A stretch of 64,000 nt of DNA from JBBREP01 sp036501845 (GCA_036501845.1 DASXZO010000108.1:1-64000); one strand, 5' to 3'; shown: positions 17,040 through 26,039, counted from the stretch's first letter. Program-made: numbers and translations. The notes: a model not told the origin generated them from the letters alone.

Positions 17040-17743
17040 CCGCCGGCGCGCGACCGCGCATCGGAATCGTCGCGCATCCGGAGCTGATCCGCGACCCCGA
17101 CGAACACGACGAGATGCTCCACTACGTGGTTGCCGCGCCATACGTGAAGGCCGTCCGCAAGGCCGGCGCGGTGCCGATCGTGCTCGCCGCCGTCGACGCC
17201 TCCGACATCGAGCCCCTGCTCGACTCGGTCGATGCCGCGGTGATCACTGGCGGTTGCGACATCGACCCTTCCACCTACGGCGCCTCGCCCCATCCGAAGC
17301 TCGGGGTGCTCAATCCGGCACGCGACGAGATCGACATCGAGTTTGCCCGTGCGCTCGTGGCGCGTGACCAGCCGACGCTCGCGGTGTGCCGCGGCATCCA
17401 GGTGCTCGACGTGGCACTCGGCGGCACGCTCGCGCAGCACGTCGACGAGCACATGCGGCTCGATGCCTACAACGCCGACGTGCACCCGGTGAAGATCGAG
17501 TCGGGGTCGACGCTGGCAACTGTGATGGGCGGCACCGAGGTGGGCGTCAACACGCTGCACCACCAGGTGATCGACACGCTCGGCCCGCGCGTGCACGCGG
17601 TCGCATGGAATCCCGACGGCCACGTCGAGGGCATCGAAGTACGCGGGGCGCCGCACATACTCGGCGTGCAATGGCACCCCGAGTTACTGCGTCACCGCCC
17701 CGAGCACCTCGCACTCTTCGAGTGGCTCGTCGCGTCGCGCTGA
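17036..17743 (+). CDS. Gamma-glutamyl-GABA hydrolase-like class-I glutamine amidotransferase (PuuD-like)
   Basis: A 235-residue peptidase C26 family protein. The nucleophile Cys118 lies in LAVCRGIQ and the His214/Glu216 pair in GVQWHPE, so the catalytic triad is complete. The N-terminus, RIGIVAHPELI..YVKAVRKAGAVPIVL, and DPSTYG are typical of PuuD, which releases GABA from gamma-glutamyl-GABA. It is translationally coupled (ATGA) to the GS-like ligase. PuuB and PuuC equivalents are not adjacent, so the pathway is either completed elsewhere or is a variant. Confidence 0.88.
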   Translation: MTAGARPRIGIVAHPELIRDPDEHDEMLHYVVAAPYVKAVRKAGAVPIVLAAVDASDIEPLLDSVDAAVITGGCDIDPSTYGASPHPKLGVLNPARDEIDIEFARALVARDQPTLAVCRGIQVLDVALGGTLAQHVDEHMRLDAYNADVHPVKIESGSTLATVMGGTEVGVNTLHHQVIDTLGPRVHAVAWNPDGHVEGIEVRGAPHILGVQWHPELLRHRPEHLALFEWLVASR

Positions 17744-17761
17744 ACAGCGTTGCGCTCGCGG

Positions 17762-18697
17762 TTACGCGGACAGGTTCAGGTCGGCCGCGAGTTGGTCGGC
17801 GTTGGCGCACCATTCGTCGACGGTGGGTGCGCTCGACACGCCCACTGTCATCCACGTGACGCCGAGGGTGGTGAGCGTGGCCACGTCGTCGCGGAGGGCC
17901 GCAGGGTCGTGCTCGTGCTTGCCCGGCTTCATCGTGGCGCCGGCCGCGCCGCTCATCGGCGCCACGCAGATGTCGAGCGGCTCGGTACGGCCGCTGCTGT
18001 CGACGAGCTCGCGCAACGCGTCGATGCGCTGTCCGAGCTCTTCGAACGTGGTGAGCGACGGTGTGCGCGTGGCCGCCGAGGTGCGCTGCGGGTTCGGGAA
18101 CGGGCTCCACCCCTGCCCGTACTCGACCGCACGGCGGACGGCGCGCATCGAGTTGCCGCCGATCCAGAACGGCGGGTGCGGGAGCTGTGCGGGCCGGGGC
18201 GCCATCGTGGTGCCGCGTGAACGGAAATGGCGACCTTCGTAGGCCACGGCGTCCTGCGTGAGCGCGAGCTTGATCACCTCGAGTGCCTCGTCGGTGAGCT
18301 CGTTGCGCTCGTCGTACTCCACGCCGAGCGCGTTGAACTCGCTGCGGAGGTAGCCGGCCGCGACGCCGAAGATCGTGCGACCGCCCGAGAGCACGTCGAG
18401 CGTGAGGATGCTCTTCGCCGACAGGAACGGGTTGCGGTATGCCAGCACGAGGATGTGCGTGTGCAATCCGATGCGGTCCGTTGTGGCCGCGGCGAACGAG
18501 AGCGCCACGAAGGGATCGAGCGCGTGGTGACCGCCGGTTTCGAGCCAGCGCTGATCACCGGCCGGGTGATCGGTGACGTGGACGGCGGAGAAGCCGAGCG
18601 ACTCTGCGTGCGCGGCCATGCGGCCGATCGCCGGCCCGGTGAGCAACTCGCCGGCGTCTTCGACCTGAGATGTGGGCAACCCGAGGGAGAACTTCAC
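17762..18697 (-). CDS. LLM-class flavin-dependent (F420-type) oxidoreductase
   Basis: A 311-residue luciferase-like protein: FSLGLPTSQVEDAG at the start, SAVHVTDHPAGDQRW, DPFVALSFAAATTDRIGLHTHILVL, FLSAKSILTLDVLSGGRTIFGVAAGYL and PPFWIGGNSMRAVRRAVEYGQGWSPFPNP. The N-terminal AVHVTDHP and GGNS segments are common in actinobacterial F420-dependent members. It shares little beyond the fold with the LLM gene at 4.8 kb. GTG at 18697; TAGGTT (18711-18706, reverse strand) ends eight bases before it. Substrate unknown. Confidence 0.9.
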   Translation of the reverse strand: MKFSLGLPTSQVEDAGELLTGPAIGRMAAHAESLGFSAVHVTDHPAGDQRWLETGGHHALDPFVALSFAAATTDRIGLHTHILVLAYRNPFLSAKSILTLDVLSGGRTIFGVAAGYLRSEFNALGVEYDERNELTDEALEVIKLALTQDAVAYEGRHFRSRGTTMAPRPAQLPHPPFWIGGNSMRAVRRAVEYGQGWSPFPNPQRTSAATRTPSLTTFEELGQRIDALRELVDSSGRTEPLDICVAPMSGAAGATMKPGKHEHDPAALRDDVATLTTLGVTWMTVGVSSAPTVDEWCANADQLAADLNLSA

Positions 18698-18736
18698 GGC
18701 GCCGGAACCTAGCTGGGCGCCGCGGCGAGCCCTATT

Positions 18737-19693
18737 TCAGCGCAGGGGCGCGAAGGCGCGGATACGCAGGAACAACGTGTAGATGCTCACGCCGTACTGC
18801 GGGTTGGGGGCCCACAGCCCACCGAGGCTTGCCCATGTGGGACGCGAGTGCCCGTTGTGCGTGAACGTCGCCGGCAAGGTCGCAGGCTGCGACGAGAAGT
18901 CGGCGAGCGAATGGATCGTCGGGTCGGCGAGCCAACGCAGCAACTGGAGCTGGGCGCGCACGCCGTCGCGCGCGGTCGCGAACGGGATGCCGTGCGGGCA
19001 GGCGCTGCAGTGGCCAAGGCCGGCGAAGTTGTTCACCAGGACGTCACTCGAGGAGAAGTCGCCGGTCTCCTTGATCGCTTGCGCGAACGCCACGTCGCCC
19101 CGCACACCTTCGATGGCGCCCTCTTCGAGGTACATGCGCGCGAGCGTGAGGATCGGCACCGTGGTGCGCACGTGCACGCCCGTGGACCGCACGTAGGCGG
19201 CCATCTGCTCGGCCGTGAGCTTCGCGGGGCCGAGGATCGTGCTGCTCGCGTCGCCGCCGTAGAGATGGAACCACTGTTCGGCGTCGCCATTGAGTGTGGC
19301 GAGATAACCCGTGTCGCGGTTGAGCGCGTCCTCGTCGGCCGCGATCTTGGCGCGGATGTCGCCGCGGGCGGAATCGAAGTCAGCCGCCGTCAACTGCGAA
19401 CGCTGGCTGGTGAGCGCCGCGCCACGATCCACCTGATGCACGAGATCGGCGTACGTGCCCTGGGCGGAGTGTTGCACCAACCGGGTCCAGACCGCGATGG
19501 CCTGGCCGGCGTTGGGCTTCACCGTGACCGCTCCACCAGGCAGGTTCAGCAGTACCGCGCCGAGCAGCACTGCGGCGGCCGCGCCGCCGGCCACGCGACG
19601 GGCGCGCTCGCGACGGACAACGGTGGCTCGGCGGCGAGAGCGGCGGAACGGATCCTGTGCGGCCCCCACTCGCATGTCGGACAGAAATGACAT
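18737..19693 (-). CDS. Membrane-anchored glucosaminidase-like cell-wall hydrolase
   Basis: The N-terminus is basic (RRSRRRATVVRRERARR), followed by one helix (about residues 35-57), then an extracellular part. The C-terminal 130 residues show the glucosaminidase/FlgJ fold: MYLEEGAIEGVRGDVAFAQAIKETG with the catalytic Glu of the family, then NNFAGLGHC and ATARDGVRAQLQLLRWLAD. It probably cleaves peptidoglycan glycan strands. I chose the ATG at 19693, nine bases after the acyl-CoA dehydrogenase stop and downstream of GAGGAG. An ATG at 19726 would overlap that gene by 25 bp. Confidence 0.8.
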   Translation of the reverse strand: MSFLSDMRVGAAQDPFRRSRRRATVVRRERARRVAGGAAAAVLLGAVLLNLPGGAVTVKPNAGQAIAVWTRLVQHSAQGTYADLVHQVDRGAALTSQRSQLTAADFDSARGDIRAKIAADEDALNRDTGYLATLNGDAEQWFHLYGGDASSTILGPAKLTAEQMAAYVRSTGVHVRTTVPILTLARMYLEEGAIEGVRGDVAFAQAIKETGDFSSSDVLVNNFAGLGHCSACPHGIPFATARDGVRAQLQLLRWLADPTIHSLADFSSQPATLPATFTHNGHSRPTWASLGGLWAPNPQYGVSIYTLFLRIRAFAPLR

Positions 19694-19701
19694 TGGGGGC
19701 G

Positions 19702-20886
19702 TTAGCTCCTCGGAACTTGACTCCATGGGACGTCGCGGTCGACGCGGGGTTCACCCGGCAGCCCCAACACGCGCTCGCCGAGAATGTTGCGCATCACGTT
19801 CGACGTGCCGCCCTCGATCGAGTTCGCCTGCACCCGCAGGAACGCTTTCTGCGGCGTGGAGAGGTCGAGCGCGTGCTTGGGTCGGCCGAACGTGTAGCCG
19901 TCGAACAAGGTCGCGTCCATGCCCATAACGTCGACGGTGAAGTTGGCGATGCGCTGGTTGAGCTCGGCCATCGCGAGCTTGCCGGTGGAACCCTCGGGTC
20001 CGGGCGTACCGACCTTGCGATTGTTCGAGGCGCGGATGTTGGTGAGCCGCTGCACCTCGGCTTCGATCCACAGCTTCGCGAGCCGGTCGCGATGCACGCC
20101 GTTGGCGCGCGTCGTCGCGTCGGTGGCCTCCCACTGGCGCATTGCCAGCGCGATCATGCCGCCACCACGCGCGGGCACCTGCCCGCCGATCGAGACGCGT
20201 TCGTTCATCAGGGTTGTGATCGACACGCGCCAGCCGTCGCCAACGTCTCCGAGGCGATGATTGTCCGGAATTCGGACATCGGTCATGTAGACCTCGTTGA
20301 ACTCCGCCTCCCCCGTGAGCTGGACAAGTGGGCGGACATCCACGCCCGGGGCGTGCATATCGAGCACGAACATTGTGAGGCCCTTGTGCTTTGGGGCCTC
20401 CGTGTCGGTGCGCACGATCACGATGCCGAAGTTCGCCCGGTGCGCCAGCGTCGTCCACACCTTTTGCCCGTTGACGACCCATTCGTCGCCATCGCGCACT
20501 GCGCGGGTGGCCAGGCCGGCCACGTCGGATCCGGCGCCGGGCTCGGAGAACATCTGGCACCACACGTCCTCGGCGGTGAACAGCCGGCGCAGGTAGTGCT
20601 GTTTCAGCGCGTCGCTGCCGTGGGTGACGATCGTGGGCGCGCACATGCCGTAGCCGATCGGGTTGCGCCCGTAGGGCAGCGGCGCGCCAGCCTTGGTAAG
20701 GCGGCTGTTGATCGTGTTCTGCAGCTTGGGCGTGAGCTCGAGACCACCGTTGCCTTCGGGGAAGTGCACCCAGGCGAGACCGCGGTCGAACTGGGCGCCG
20801 AGGAAGGCCTCGTCCGCTGTGGATTGTGGCGGGTGCTCGGCGACGAGTTCGTCGCAGAGCTCGACCACGCGTTGTTCGTCGCTCAC
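19702..20886 (-). CDS. Acyl-CoA dehydrogenase (FadE-type)
   Basis: A 394-residue FAD enzyme introducing a 2,3-double bond in acyl-CoA. CQMFSEPGAGSDVAGLATRA, NGQKVWTTLAHRA, the NERVSIGGQ block and the C-terminal SIEGGTSNVMRNILGERVLGLPGEPR are intact. It closely resembles the acyl-CoA dehydrogenase at 57.2 kb, including an identical WSQVPRS C-terminus, so the two are paralogues. GTG at 20886 has GAGGAG about ten bases upstream; longer in-frame starts overlap the divergent promoter region. Confidence 0.93.
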   Translation of the reverse strand: MSDEQRVVELCDELVAEHPPQSTADEAFLGAQFDRGLAWVHFPEGNGGLELTPKLQNTINSRLTKAGAPLPYGRNPIGYGMCAPTIVTHGSDALKQHYLRRLFTAEDVWCQMFSEPGAGSDVAGLATRAVRDGDEWVVNGQKVWTTLAHRANFGIVIVRTDTEAPKHKGLTMFVLDMHAPGVDVRPLVQLTGEAEFNEVYMTDVRIPDNHRLGDVGDGWRVSITTLMNERVSIGGQVPARGGGMIALAMRQWEATDATTRANGVHRDRLAKLWIEAEVQRLTNIRASNNRKVGTPGPEGSTGKLAMAELNQRIANFTVDVMGMDATLFDGYTFGRPKHALDLSTPQKAFLRVQANSIEGGTSNVMRNILGERVLGLPGEPRVDRDVPWSQVPRS

Positions 20887-20991
20887 GGGCTGGGCTCCTC
20901 GAAGCCGGGGGGAACCACCGGCACGAGAGGGGAAAGCTAGTGCGGGCTCCGGGTCGGTTCGCGCCACGGGGACCTGGCAAGCTCGTGAACA

Positions 20992-22461
20992 ATGCGTGTA
21001 CGGACCCGCGTGGCGCTCGTCGCTGGAGCCGCGGCCGCCGGGCTCGCGGCCGTCCGCCGCTTCGGACGGTCCCGCTCCGACCGAGCGTTCGTCCAGGTCA
21101 CAGGCTCACGCACCGCGCGGACGGCCCGCATCGCGAGCCTCGGCGCGCGGCGGGCCCAGGCCGATGCCTGGCACCGGGCGCGCCGCAGCTTCGTGTCGGC
21201 ACCACGGCGGGCCGAGCTCGACGCCGAACACCAACTCCGCAGTGCCGCCGACGTGGCGGCCGTGCTCGGCGAGATGAAAGGCGCGCTGGCCAAGCTCGGC
21301 CAGATGGTGAGTTATCTCGACGAGACGATGCCCGAGCCCATGCGAGAGGCGCTCGCATCGCTCCAGCAGGACATCCCGCCGATGGCACCCGAGCTCGCCG
21401 CCGAGGTGGTGCAGCGGGAGCTCGGCCGGCCGCCGCACGAGTTGTTCGACGCGTGGGACGACGTACCCATCGCCGCGGCCTCGATCGGCCAGGTGCACCG
21501 CGCCATCACGCGCGACGGTCGCGCCGTTGCGGTGAAGGTGCAGTATCCGGGCGTCGACGCGGCGATCCGCGCCGATCTCGACAACACCGATCTTCTCTTC
21601 CGGCTCATCGGGCTCGCGTTCTCGGGCCTCGACCCCAAGACCGTGGTCGACGAGCTACGCGAGCGGCTCACCGAGGAGCTCGACTACACGATCGAAGCGC
21701 GCAACCAGGAGCTGTTCGCCGACTACTACGCCGAACATCCGTTCATCCACGTGCCCGCGGTGCTCCACGAACTGTCGACTGCGCGCGTGCTCACCACCGA
21801 ACTGGCCACAGGCGCGCGTTTCGACGAGCTCATGCGATGGTCGCAATCGGAACGCGACCTGGCCGCGGAGACGTTGTTCCGTTTCGTGTTCCGCGGCATC
21901 TACCGGATCGCGGCATTCAACGGCGACCCGCATCCCGGCAACTACCTCTTCGCACCGGGCGGTCGCGTCACCTTCCTCGACTTCGGACTCGTGAAGCACT
22001 ACACCCCCGCCGAGGTGAAGCTGTTCACCGACCTCATCGTGGCGATGTGCATCGAACACGACATCCCGCACTTCCGTCGCCTCATCGAGGACGGAGGTGT
22101 GTTGCCACGGAATGCACCGGTGAGCGATCAACAGGTGCAGGACTACTTCGGGCACTTCTACGAGTTCGTGCTCGACGATCATGAGGTCACGTTCGACGCC
22201 GAGTATGCGTCGGGCACGGTGCGCCAGATGTTCGATCTCTCGAGTCCCACTGCGGCGGTGGCGCGCGTGTCGAACGTGCCGAGCGCGTTCGTCGTCGCGC
22301 AACGCATCAACCTCGGGCTCCACGCGGTGCTCGCGCAGCTGCACGCCACCGCGAACTGGCGCCGTATCGCCGAGGAGATCTGGCCGTTCGTGAACGCGCC
22401 GCCGTCGACCGAGCTCGGCGAACAAGAAGCCGAGTGGCTGCGCACGCACCCGCGCGCCTGA
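20992..22461 (+). CDS. AarF/ABC1/UbiB-family atypical kinase
   Basis: A 489-residue ABC1 protein. Family motifs are in order: the KxGQ motif in ALAKLGQMVSYLDE, the Ala-rich nucleotide loop in IAAASIGQVHRA, the VAIK-type Lys in AVAVKVQYPGV, the NGDPHPGNYLF catalytic loop and the LDFGLVK metal-binding Asp. An N-terminal hydrophobic stretch (residues 7-22) may anchor it. UbiB/ABC1 proteins support isoprenoid quinone or lipid metabolism; a menaquinone link would fit this genome but is inference. It is divergent from the acyl-CoA dehydrogenase gene. Confidence 0.9.
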   Translation: MRVRTRVALVAGAAAAGLAAVRRFGRSRSDRAFVQVTGSRTARTARIASLGARRAQADAWHRARRSFVSAPRRAELDAEHQLRSAADVAAVLGEMKGALAKLGQMVSYLDETMPEPMREALASLQQDIPPMAPELAAEVVQRELGRPPHELFDAWDDVPIAAASIGQVHRAITRDGRAVAVKVQYPGVDAAIRADLDNTDLLFRLIGLAFSGLDPKTVVDELRERLTEELDYTIEARNQELFADYYAEHPFIHVPAVLHELSTARVLTTELATGARFDELMRWSQSERDLAAETLFRFVFRGIYRIAAFNGDPHPGNYLFAPGGRVTFLDFGLVKHYTPAEVKLFTDLIVAMCIEHDIPHFRRLIEDGGVLPRNAPVSDQQVQDYFGHFYEFVLDDHEVTFDAEYASGTVRQMFDLSSPTAAVARVSNVPSAFVVAQRINLGLHAVLAQLHATANWRRIAEEIWPFVNAPPSTELGEQEAEWLRTHPRA

Positions 22462-22474
22462 CGCAATGCTGCAG

Positions 22475-24547
22475 TCAGGTGAGGTGGAGCACGAGCACGG
22501 ACTCGAACGGCACCTCGTCGGACGGCAGGGCCGCGCCGTTACCGAGCTCACCGTGTTGGTCCAAACCCCAACAGGTCGCCGAACCCTTGACGATCGCGCA
22601 GGTCGCCACACCCTGGGTCACAGCCGTCGCGGGGCCGGCGACGCCGATGATCTCGGCGGGCGGCCAACCCGCGTCCGAGCCCCAGCAGTTCGGCTCAGCC
22701 TCGCGAATCGCGCACGAGACTTCGTCGCCCACCGACAGCGCGCTCACGCTGGTCATGCCCTGCGCCATCACCGGCGTCGTACGTGGAAGGGCGGAATGCG
22801 TGTCGCCGAGCTCACCATCGGCGTCGTAGCCCCAGCAGAACACTGCTCCGGCCTGGCTCAACGCGCAGGCGAATCCTGGTCCCGCGCCAACGCTGTGTAC
22901 GCCGCCGCCGAGATGCAACACGGTGACGGGAACGAGCGACGCAGTCATGTTGCCGTTACCGAGTTGGCCCGCGTCGTTGCCGCCCCAACAGCGCGCCGCG
23001 CCGTGCACCACGGCGCACGAGGCCCGGCCACCCGCGGCCACTGACGTCACATTGGCAGTCAGCCCCGCGACCGGCACGGGCACGGCGCTCGACGTGGTCG
23101 TCCCGTTGCCGAGCTCGCCTTCGCCGTTGTAACCCCAGCACTTCGCGGCTCCGGAAACGACCGCGCACGTGTGCTCGGTACCTCTGTAGTAATCGCTCAT
23201 CGCGATGGCGCTCACACCGGCGCCGAGGCCGGCGACCGGAATGGGCCCGTCGCGATTTGCAGTGGAGCCGTCACCGAGCTGGCCATGGTTGTTCAGGCCC
23301 CAGCACCATGCAGCGTCGCGGACGATCGCGCACGTGTCGTCGAAGCCGGCGACGACCGAGGTCGCGCCCGCAGGGAGCCCGCGCACGGACACCGGCAATG
23401 CGCTCGAGCGGTTGCTCCCGTCGCCGAGCTCACCGAAGCGATTGTCGCCCCAGCACTTCACGGCGCCCGACACGATGGCGCAGCCGTGTTCGGCGCCCGC
23501 CGCGATCGCGGTGGGATACGGCGGCGGCGCCGGCGGCATGTGCGCGGTGTCAGTCCAGATCGGCGGCGACACGCCGGGGGCGTACCAGAAGATCTGATCG
23601 TGGCCGAGACCCGAGAAGTCGCCGACCAGCGGGTCGTACGTGCCGCGTACATCGGTACGCATGCGGATGGAGCCACCGCTGTTGCCGCTCCAGAAGTAGT
23701 CCGGCGCGCTTCCCGGCCCGTACCAGAGCACGCCTCGGCCGTTGCCGCCGCTGAAGCGGACTGCCCGGCCCACGAGGTCGTCGCCCGGCGTGAGGTCGCG
23801 GTGCACCGAGAACACGCCGCGCTGGTTGGTGCCGTACACGTACGGGGCCAGGAACGAGCCGGGCACGTACAGGATCGCGTCGTCGAAGCCGTTGCCGTCG
23901 ATGTCGCCTTCGATCGGCTGCACTGCGTGGCCCGGTCCGCCAATCGCCCACACGATGCCGCGCACGTCGAATGACACGGGCGTGAAGGCGCCGGGCCCGG
24001 CGCCGTACCAGATCTCGTTGGTCGACTGGTGCGAGTCGAACCACCAGATGTCGCTGTGGCCGTCGCCATCGAAGTCGCCCACGATCGGCGTGTAGCTGCC
24101 GAACACCGGCTCTTGTTCTGCAGTGAACTGTTTGAACTGGCTGCCATACCAGACGTAGTCGCTCGCGCGCCCTGGCGCGTACCAGAAGATGTCGCTACAA
24201 CCGTCGCCGTCGAAGTCACCTGCCACGGGCGTGTACACGCTGTTCACCGCGTAGTCGTGGCTGACGAAGCCGTTCCTCGTGCTGTACCACACGAAGTCCT
24301 GGGCGCTACCGGGCGCGTACCAGAAGATGTCGTCGCGGCCGTTGCAGTCGAAGTCGCCGACGATCGGGATGTACCGGCCGCGTACCACCGCGTCGGCGGG
24401 CAACCCGGCCGCGACAGCGCGCCGAGGCGCCGCGGCACTTCGTTGCGCGAACGGGTTGCTCGTGACCGACGCACGCGCGAGCGACGGCGTGCATCCGATC
24501 AGCGCCCCGACGATCACTGCGATGAACGCGTGTCGCAAGCCCCTCAC
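22475..24547 (-). CDS. Exported FG-GAP/VCBS plus RCC1 repeat protein (probable lipoprotein)
   Basis: A 690-residue secreted protein. The N-terminus has a hydrophobic segment ending ALIGCTPSLARA; LIGC is a fair lipobox, so lipidation is possible. Residues about 55-330 contain six FG-GAP-like units with the calcium-binding pattern VGDFDGDGxxDIFWYAPG. Residues about 345-690 carry RCC1 blades of the form CAIVxGAxxCWGxNxxGQLGDG, each with paired Cys. Both halves are beta-propellers used at cell surfaces for binding. GTG at 24547; TACGCT (24561-24556, reverse strand) ends eight bases before it. Ligand unknown. Confidence 0.88.
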   Translation of the reverse strand: MRGLRHAFIAVIVGALIGCTPSLARASVTSNPFAQRSAAAPRRAVAAGLPADAVVRGRYIPIVGDFDCNGRDDIFWYAPGSAQDFVWYSTRNGFVSHDYAVNSVYTPVAGDFDGDGCSDIFWYAPGRASDYVWYGSQFKQFTAEQEPVFGSYTPIVGDFDGDGHSDIWWFDSHQSTNEIWYGAGPGAFTPVSFDVRGIVWAIGGPGHAVQPIEGDIDGNGFDDAILYVPGSFLAPYVYGTNQRGVFSVHRDLTPGDDLVGRAVRFSGGNGRGVLWYGPGSAPDYFWSGNSGGSIRMRTDVRGTYDPLVGDFSGLGHDQIFWYAPGVSPPIWTDTAHMPPAPPPYPTAIAAGAEHGCAIVSGAVKCWGDNRFGELGDGSNRSSALPVSVRGLPAGATSVVAGFDDTCAIVRDAAWCWGLNNHGQLGDGSTANRDGPIPVAGLGAGVSAIAMSDYYRGTEHTCAVVSGAAKCWGYNGEGELGNGTTTSSAVPVPVAGLTANVTSVAAGGRASCAVVHGAARCWGGNDAGQLGNGNMTASLVPVTVLHLGGGVHSVGAGPGFACALSQAGAVFCWGYDADGELGDTHSALPRTTPVMAQGMTSVSALSVGDEVSCAIREAEPNCWGSDAGWPPAEIIGVAGPATAVTQGVATCAIVKGSATCWGLDQHGELGNGAALPSDEVPFESVLVLHLT

Positions 24548-24566
24548 GCCAACGCAGCGTAGGGCG

Positions 24567-25982
24567 TCAGATCGAGTCTGCGATCCAGTTGCCGTGGAAG
24601 CCGTAGGGCACGCGGCGCGGGAGCGTGACGGTGCTTACGGGCGCGCCGGCGAAATCCTGGGCGTCGAGCACCACGAGCTCGCTGTGATCGGTGTTGTCGT
24701 CGTGCACGAGACCCATGAGCCAACCGCCGTCCTCGGCATCGGCGCGGTCGGGATCGGCGACGAACACGAACTCGCCGGCGTGGCGACCGGCACCGAAGTC
24801 GTGATCCTCACGTGCGCCTTTGGCGAAATCGCGCTTGTAGATCTTTGTGTTCGAGAACACCGAGTCTTGGGCGCCCATGCCGGTGGCGATCGTGTAGCCG
24901 TAGCGGTGACGCGTGCCGAGCAGCGACTCGTTGACGCGACAGAACTCCTGCGGCGCGTCGTCGAGCATCTCGGGCTTCACCACACCCGCAGTCGGATCAA
25001 TCGTCCAGCGTTCGAGCGTGAGCTTGCTCGGCAACGGCGCGGGTCCAACTGCGAGATCGGACATCTTCGGGATGTCGACCACGATCGTGCCGTCGTCGGC
25101 TTCGTAGGCATTCATCGGGTGGAAGCAGTAACAGGTTTCGGTGTCGAACCAGCGGATGTCGTTACTGTCGCCGTCGCGTGGCAGCACGCCGACGCGCGCC
25201 GGCAGGTCGTTGCGCCAACGGAACGGGAACCCCTGCGCGGCGGCAACCTCGAGGTCGAACACGTACGGCTGGTCGAAGAACAGCGCGTAGTGCTCGGTGA
25301 TCGCGAAGTCGTGCATCGACACAGGCCGCGGGAGGTCGATCGGCACGCTGCGCGTCACGGCACCACTCGCGTCGACCACGTGGAAGTACAGATACGGCGC
25401 CTCCCACCAGTACGAGAAGCCCACGAGCTCGTGCGTGCGCGGGTCGATCTTGGGGTGCGCGGTCATGCCGTGCGGCAACGCGCCGGTTGCTCCACCCCCG
25501 CTCGCCTGCGGCTCGCGCCCCGAGGGGCTCCCGTCGAATCGGCCAATCGTGTCGAGGTCGGGCGTGAGCTCGTAGGGATACGCGCCTTCGGTGAGCGAGA
25601 GGATGCGGTCGCCGAAACCGAGCACGTTGGTGTTGCTCATGTCGTACATCGGCTGCGCGGGCCCCGGGCGGTGCGGCTCACCGAGCGCGTCGGCCACCGG
25701 GTCGGTGCGCACCCAGCGGTTGCGATACCACTCGGCCCGGCCGTCGCGGATGCGAACGCCGTGGATCATGCCCTCGCCCAGGAACCAGTGGTAGGGCTCG
25801 GCCGGCGTGCCGTGCGGGTTGGGACCGGTGCGGAAGTAGCGGCCGGAGAGCGCCTCGGGCAAGCGCCCGCTCATGGGGAGCTCGGTGGCGCTGATCTCGT
25901 CGGACACCGGGGCGTAGTTGCCGGCGAGGTAGGGGTTCGCGCCAGAGGAGTTCGGCAACGGGTTCGGTGCTGTCATCGTCAT
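24567..25982 (-). CDS. Carotenoid cleavage oxygenase family protein
   Basis: A 471-residue Fe(II) seven-bladed propeller enzyme that oxidatively cleaves carotenoids, apocarotenoids or stilbene-like alkenes. The four iron-ligand His are visible in GMTAHPKID, VSMHDFAIT, CYCFHPMNAYE and YGFHGNWI. A SPSGREPQASGGG insertion (about residues 151-164) lies in a loop just before the first ligand His; it is encoded by the 42-bp repeat. ATG at 25982 is only six bases from a TATACA -10, so the mRNA is probably leaderless and a dyad operator overlaps the promoter. Cleavage position and substrate unknown. Confidence 0.92.
   Translation of the reverse strand: MTMTAPNPLPNSSGANPYLAGNYAPVSDEISATELPMSGRLPEALSGRYFRTGPNPHGTPAEPYHWFLGEGMIHGVRIRDGRAEWYRNRWVRTDPVADALGEPHRPGPAQPMYDMSNTNVLGFGDRILSLTEGAYPYELTPDLDTIGRFDGSPSGREPQASGGGATGALPHGMTAHPKIDPRTHELVGFSYWWEAPYLYFHVVDASGAVTRSVPIDLPRPVSMHDFAITEHYALFFDQPYVFDLEVAAAQGFPFRWRNDLPARVGVLPRDGDSNDIRWFDTETCYCFHPMNAYEADDGTIVVDIPKMSDLAVGPAPLPSKLTLERWTIDPTAGVVKPEMLDDAPQEFCRVNESLLGTRHRYGYTIATGMGAQDSVFSNTKIYKRDFAKGAREDHDFGAGRHAGEFVFVADPDRADAEDGGWLMGLVHDDNTDHSELVVLDAQDFAGAPVSTVTLPRRVPYGFHGNWIADSI
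25489..25530 (-). repeat. 42-bp GC-rich repeat inside the carotenoid oxygenase gene
   Basis: Read on the reverse strand it begins GAGCCCCTCGGGGCGCGAG and ends GCGGGGGTGGAGC. It is 40/42 identical to 57205-57246 and about 35/40 to 51365-51404. Here it is read in the frame giving SPSGREPQASGGGA, the same frame as the copy at 57.2 kb. Confidence 0.8.
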
Positions 25983-25988
25983 GGCAGT

Positions 25989-26017
25989 TGTATAACACTG
26001 TTATAGGCGACGGTCAA
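25989..26017 (-). promoter_or_regulatory. Carotenoid oxygenase promoter with overlapping dyad operator
   Basis: On the reverse strand TTGACC (26017-26012), 17 bp and TATACA (25994-25989) form a strong promoter whose transcription start falls at the ATG. The dyad TATAACACTGTTATA (25991-26005, six-base perfect arms) covers the -10 and spacer, and is strikingly A+T-rich for this genome. The forward -10 candidate of ecfT, TAGAGT (26025-26030), lies 20 bp from the dyad, so one repressor could affect both directions. Confidence 0.7.
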
Positions 26018-26039
26018 CCCCCGGTAGAGTGCGCTCGCG

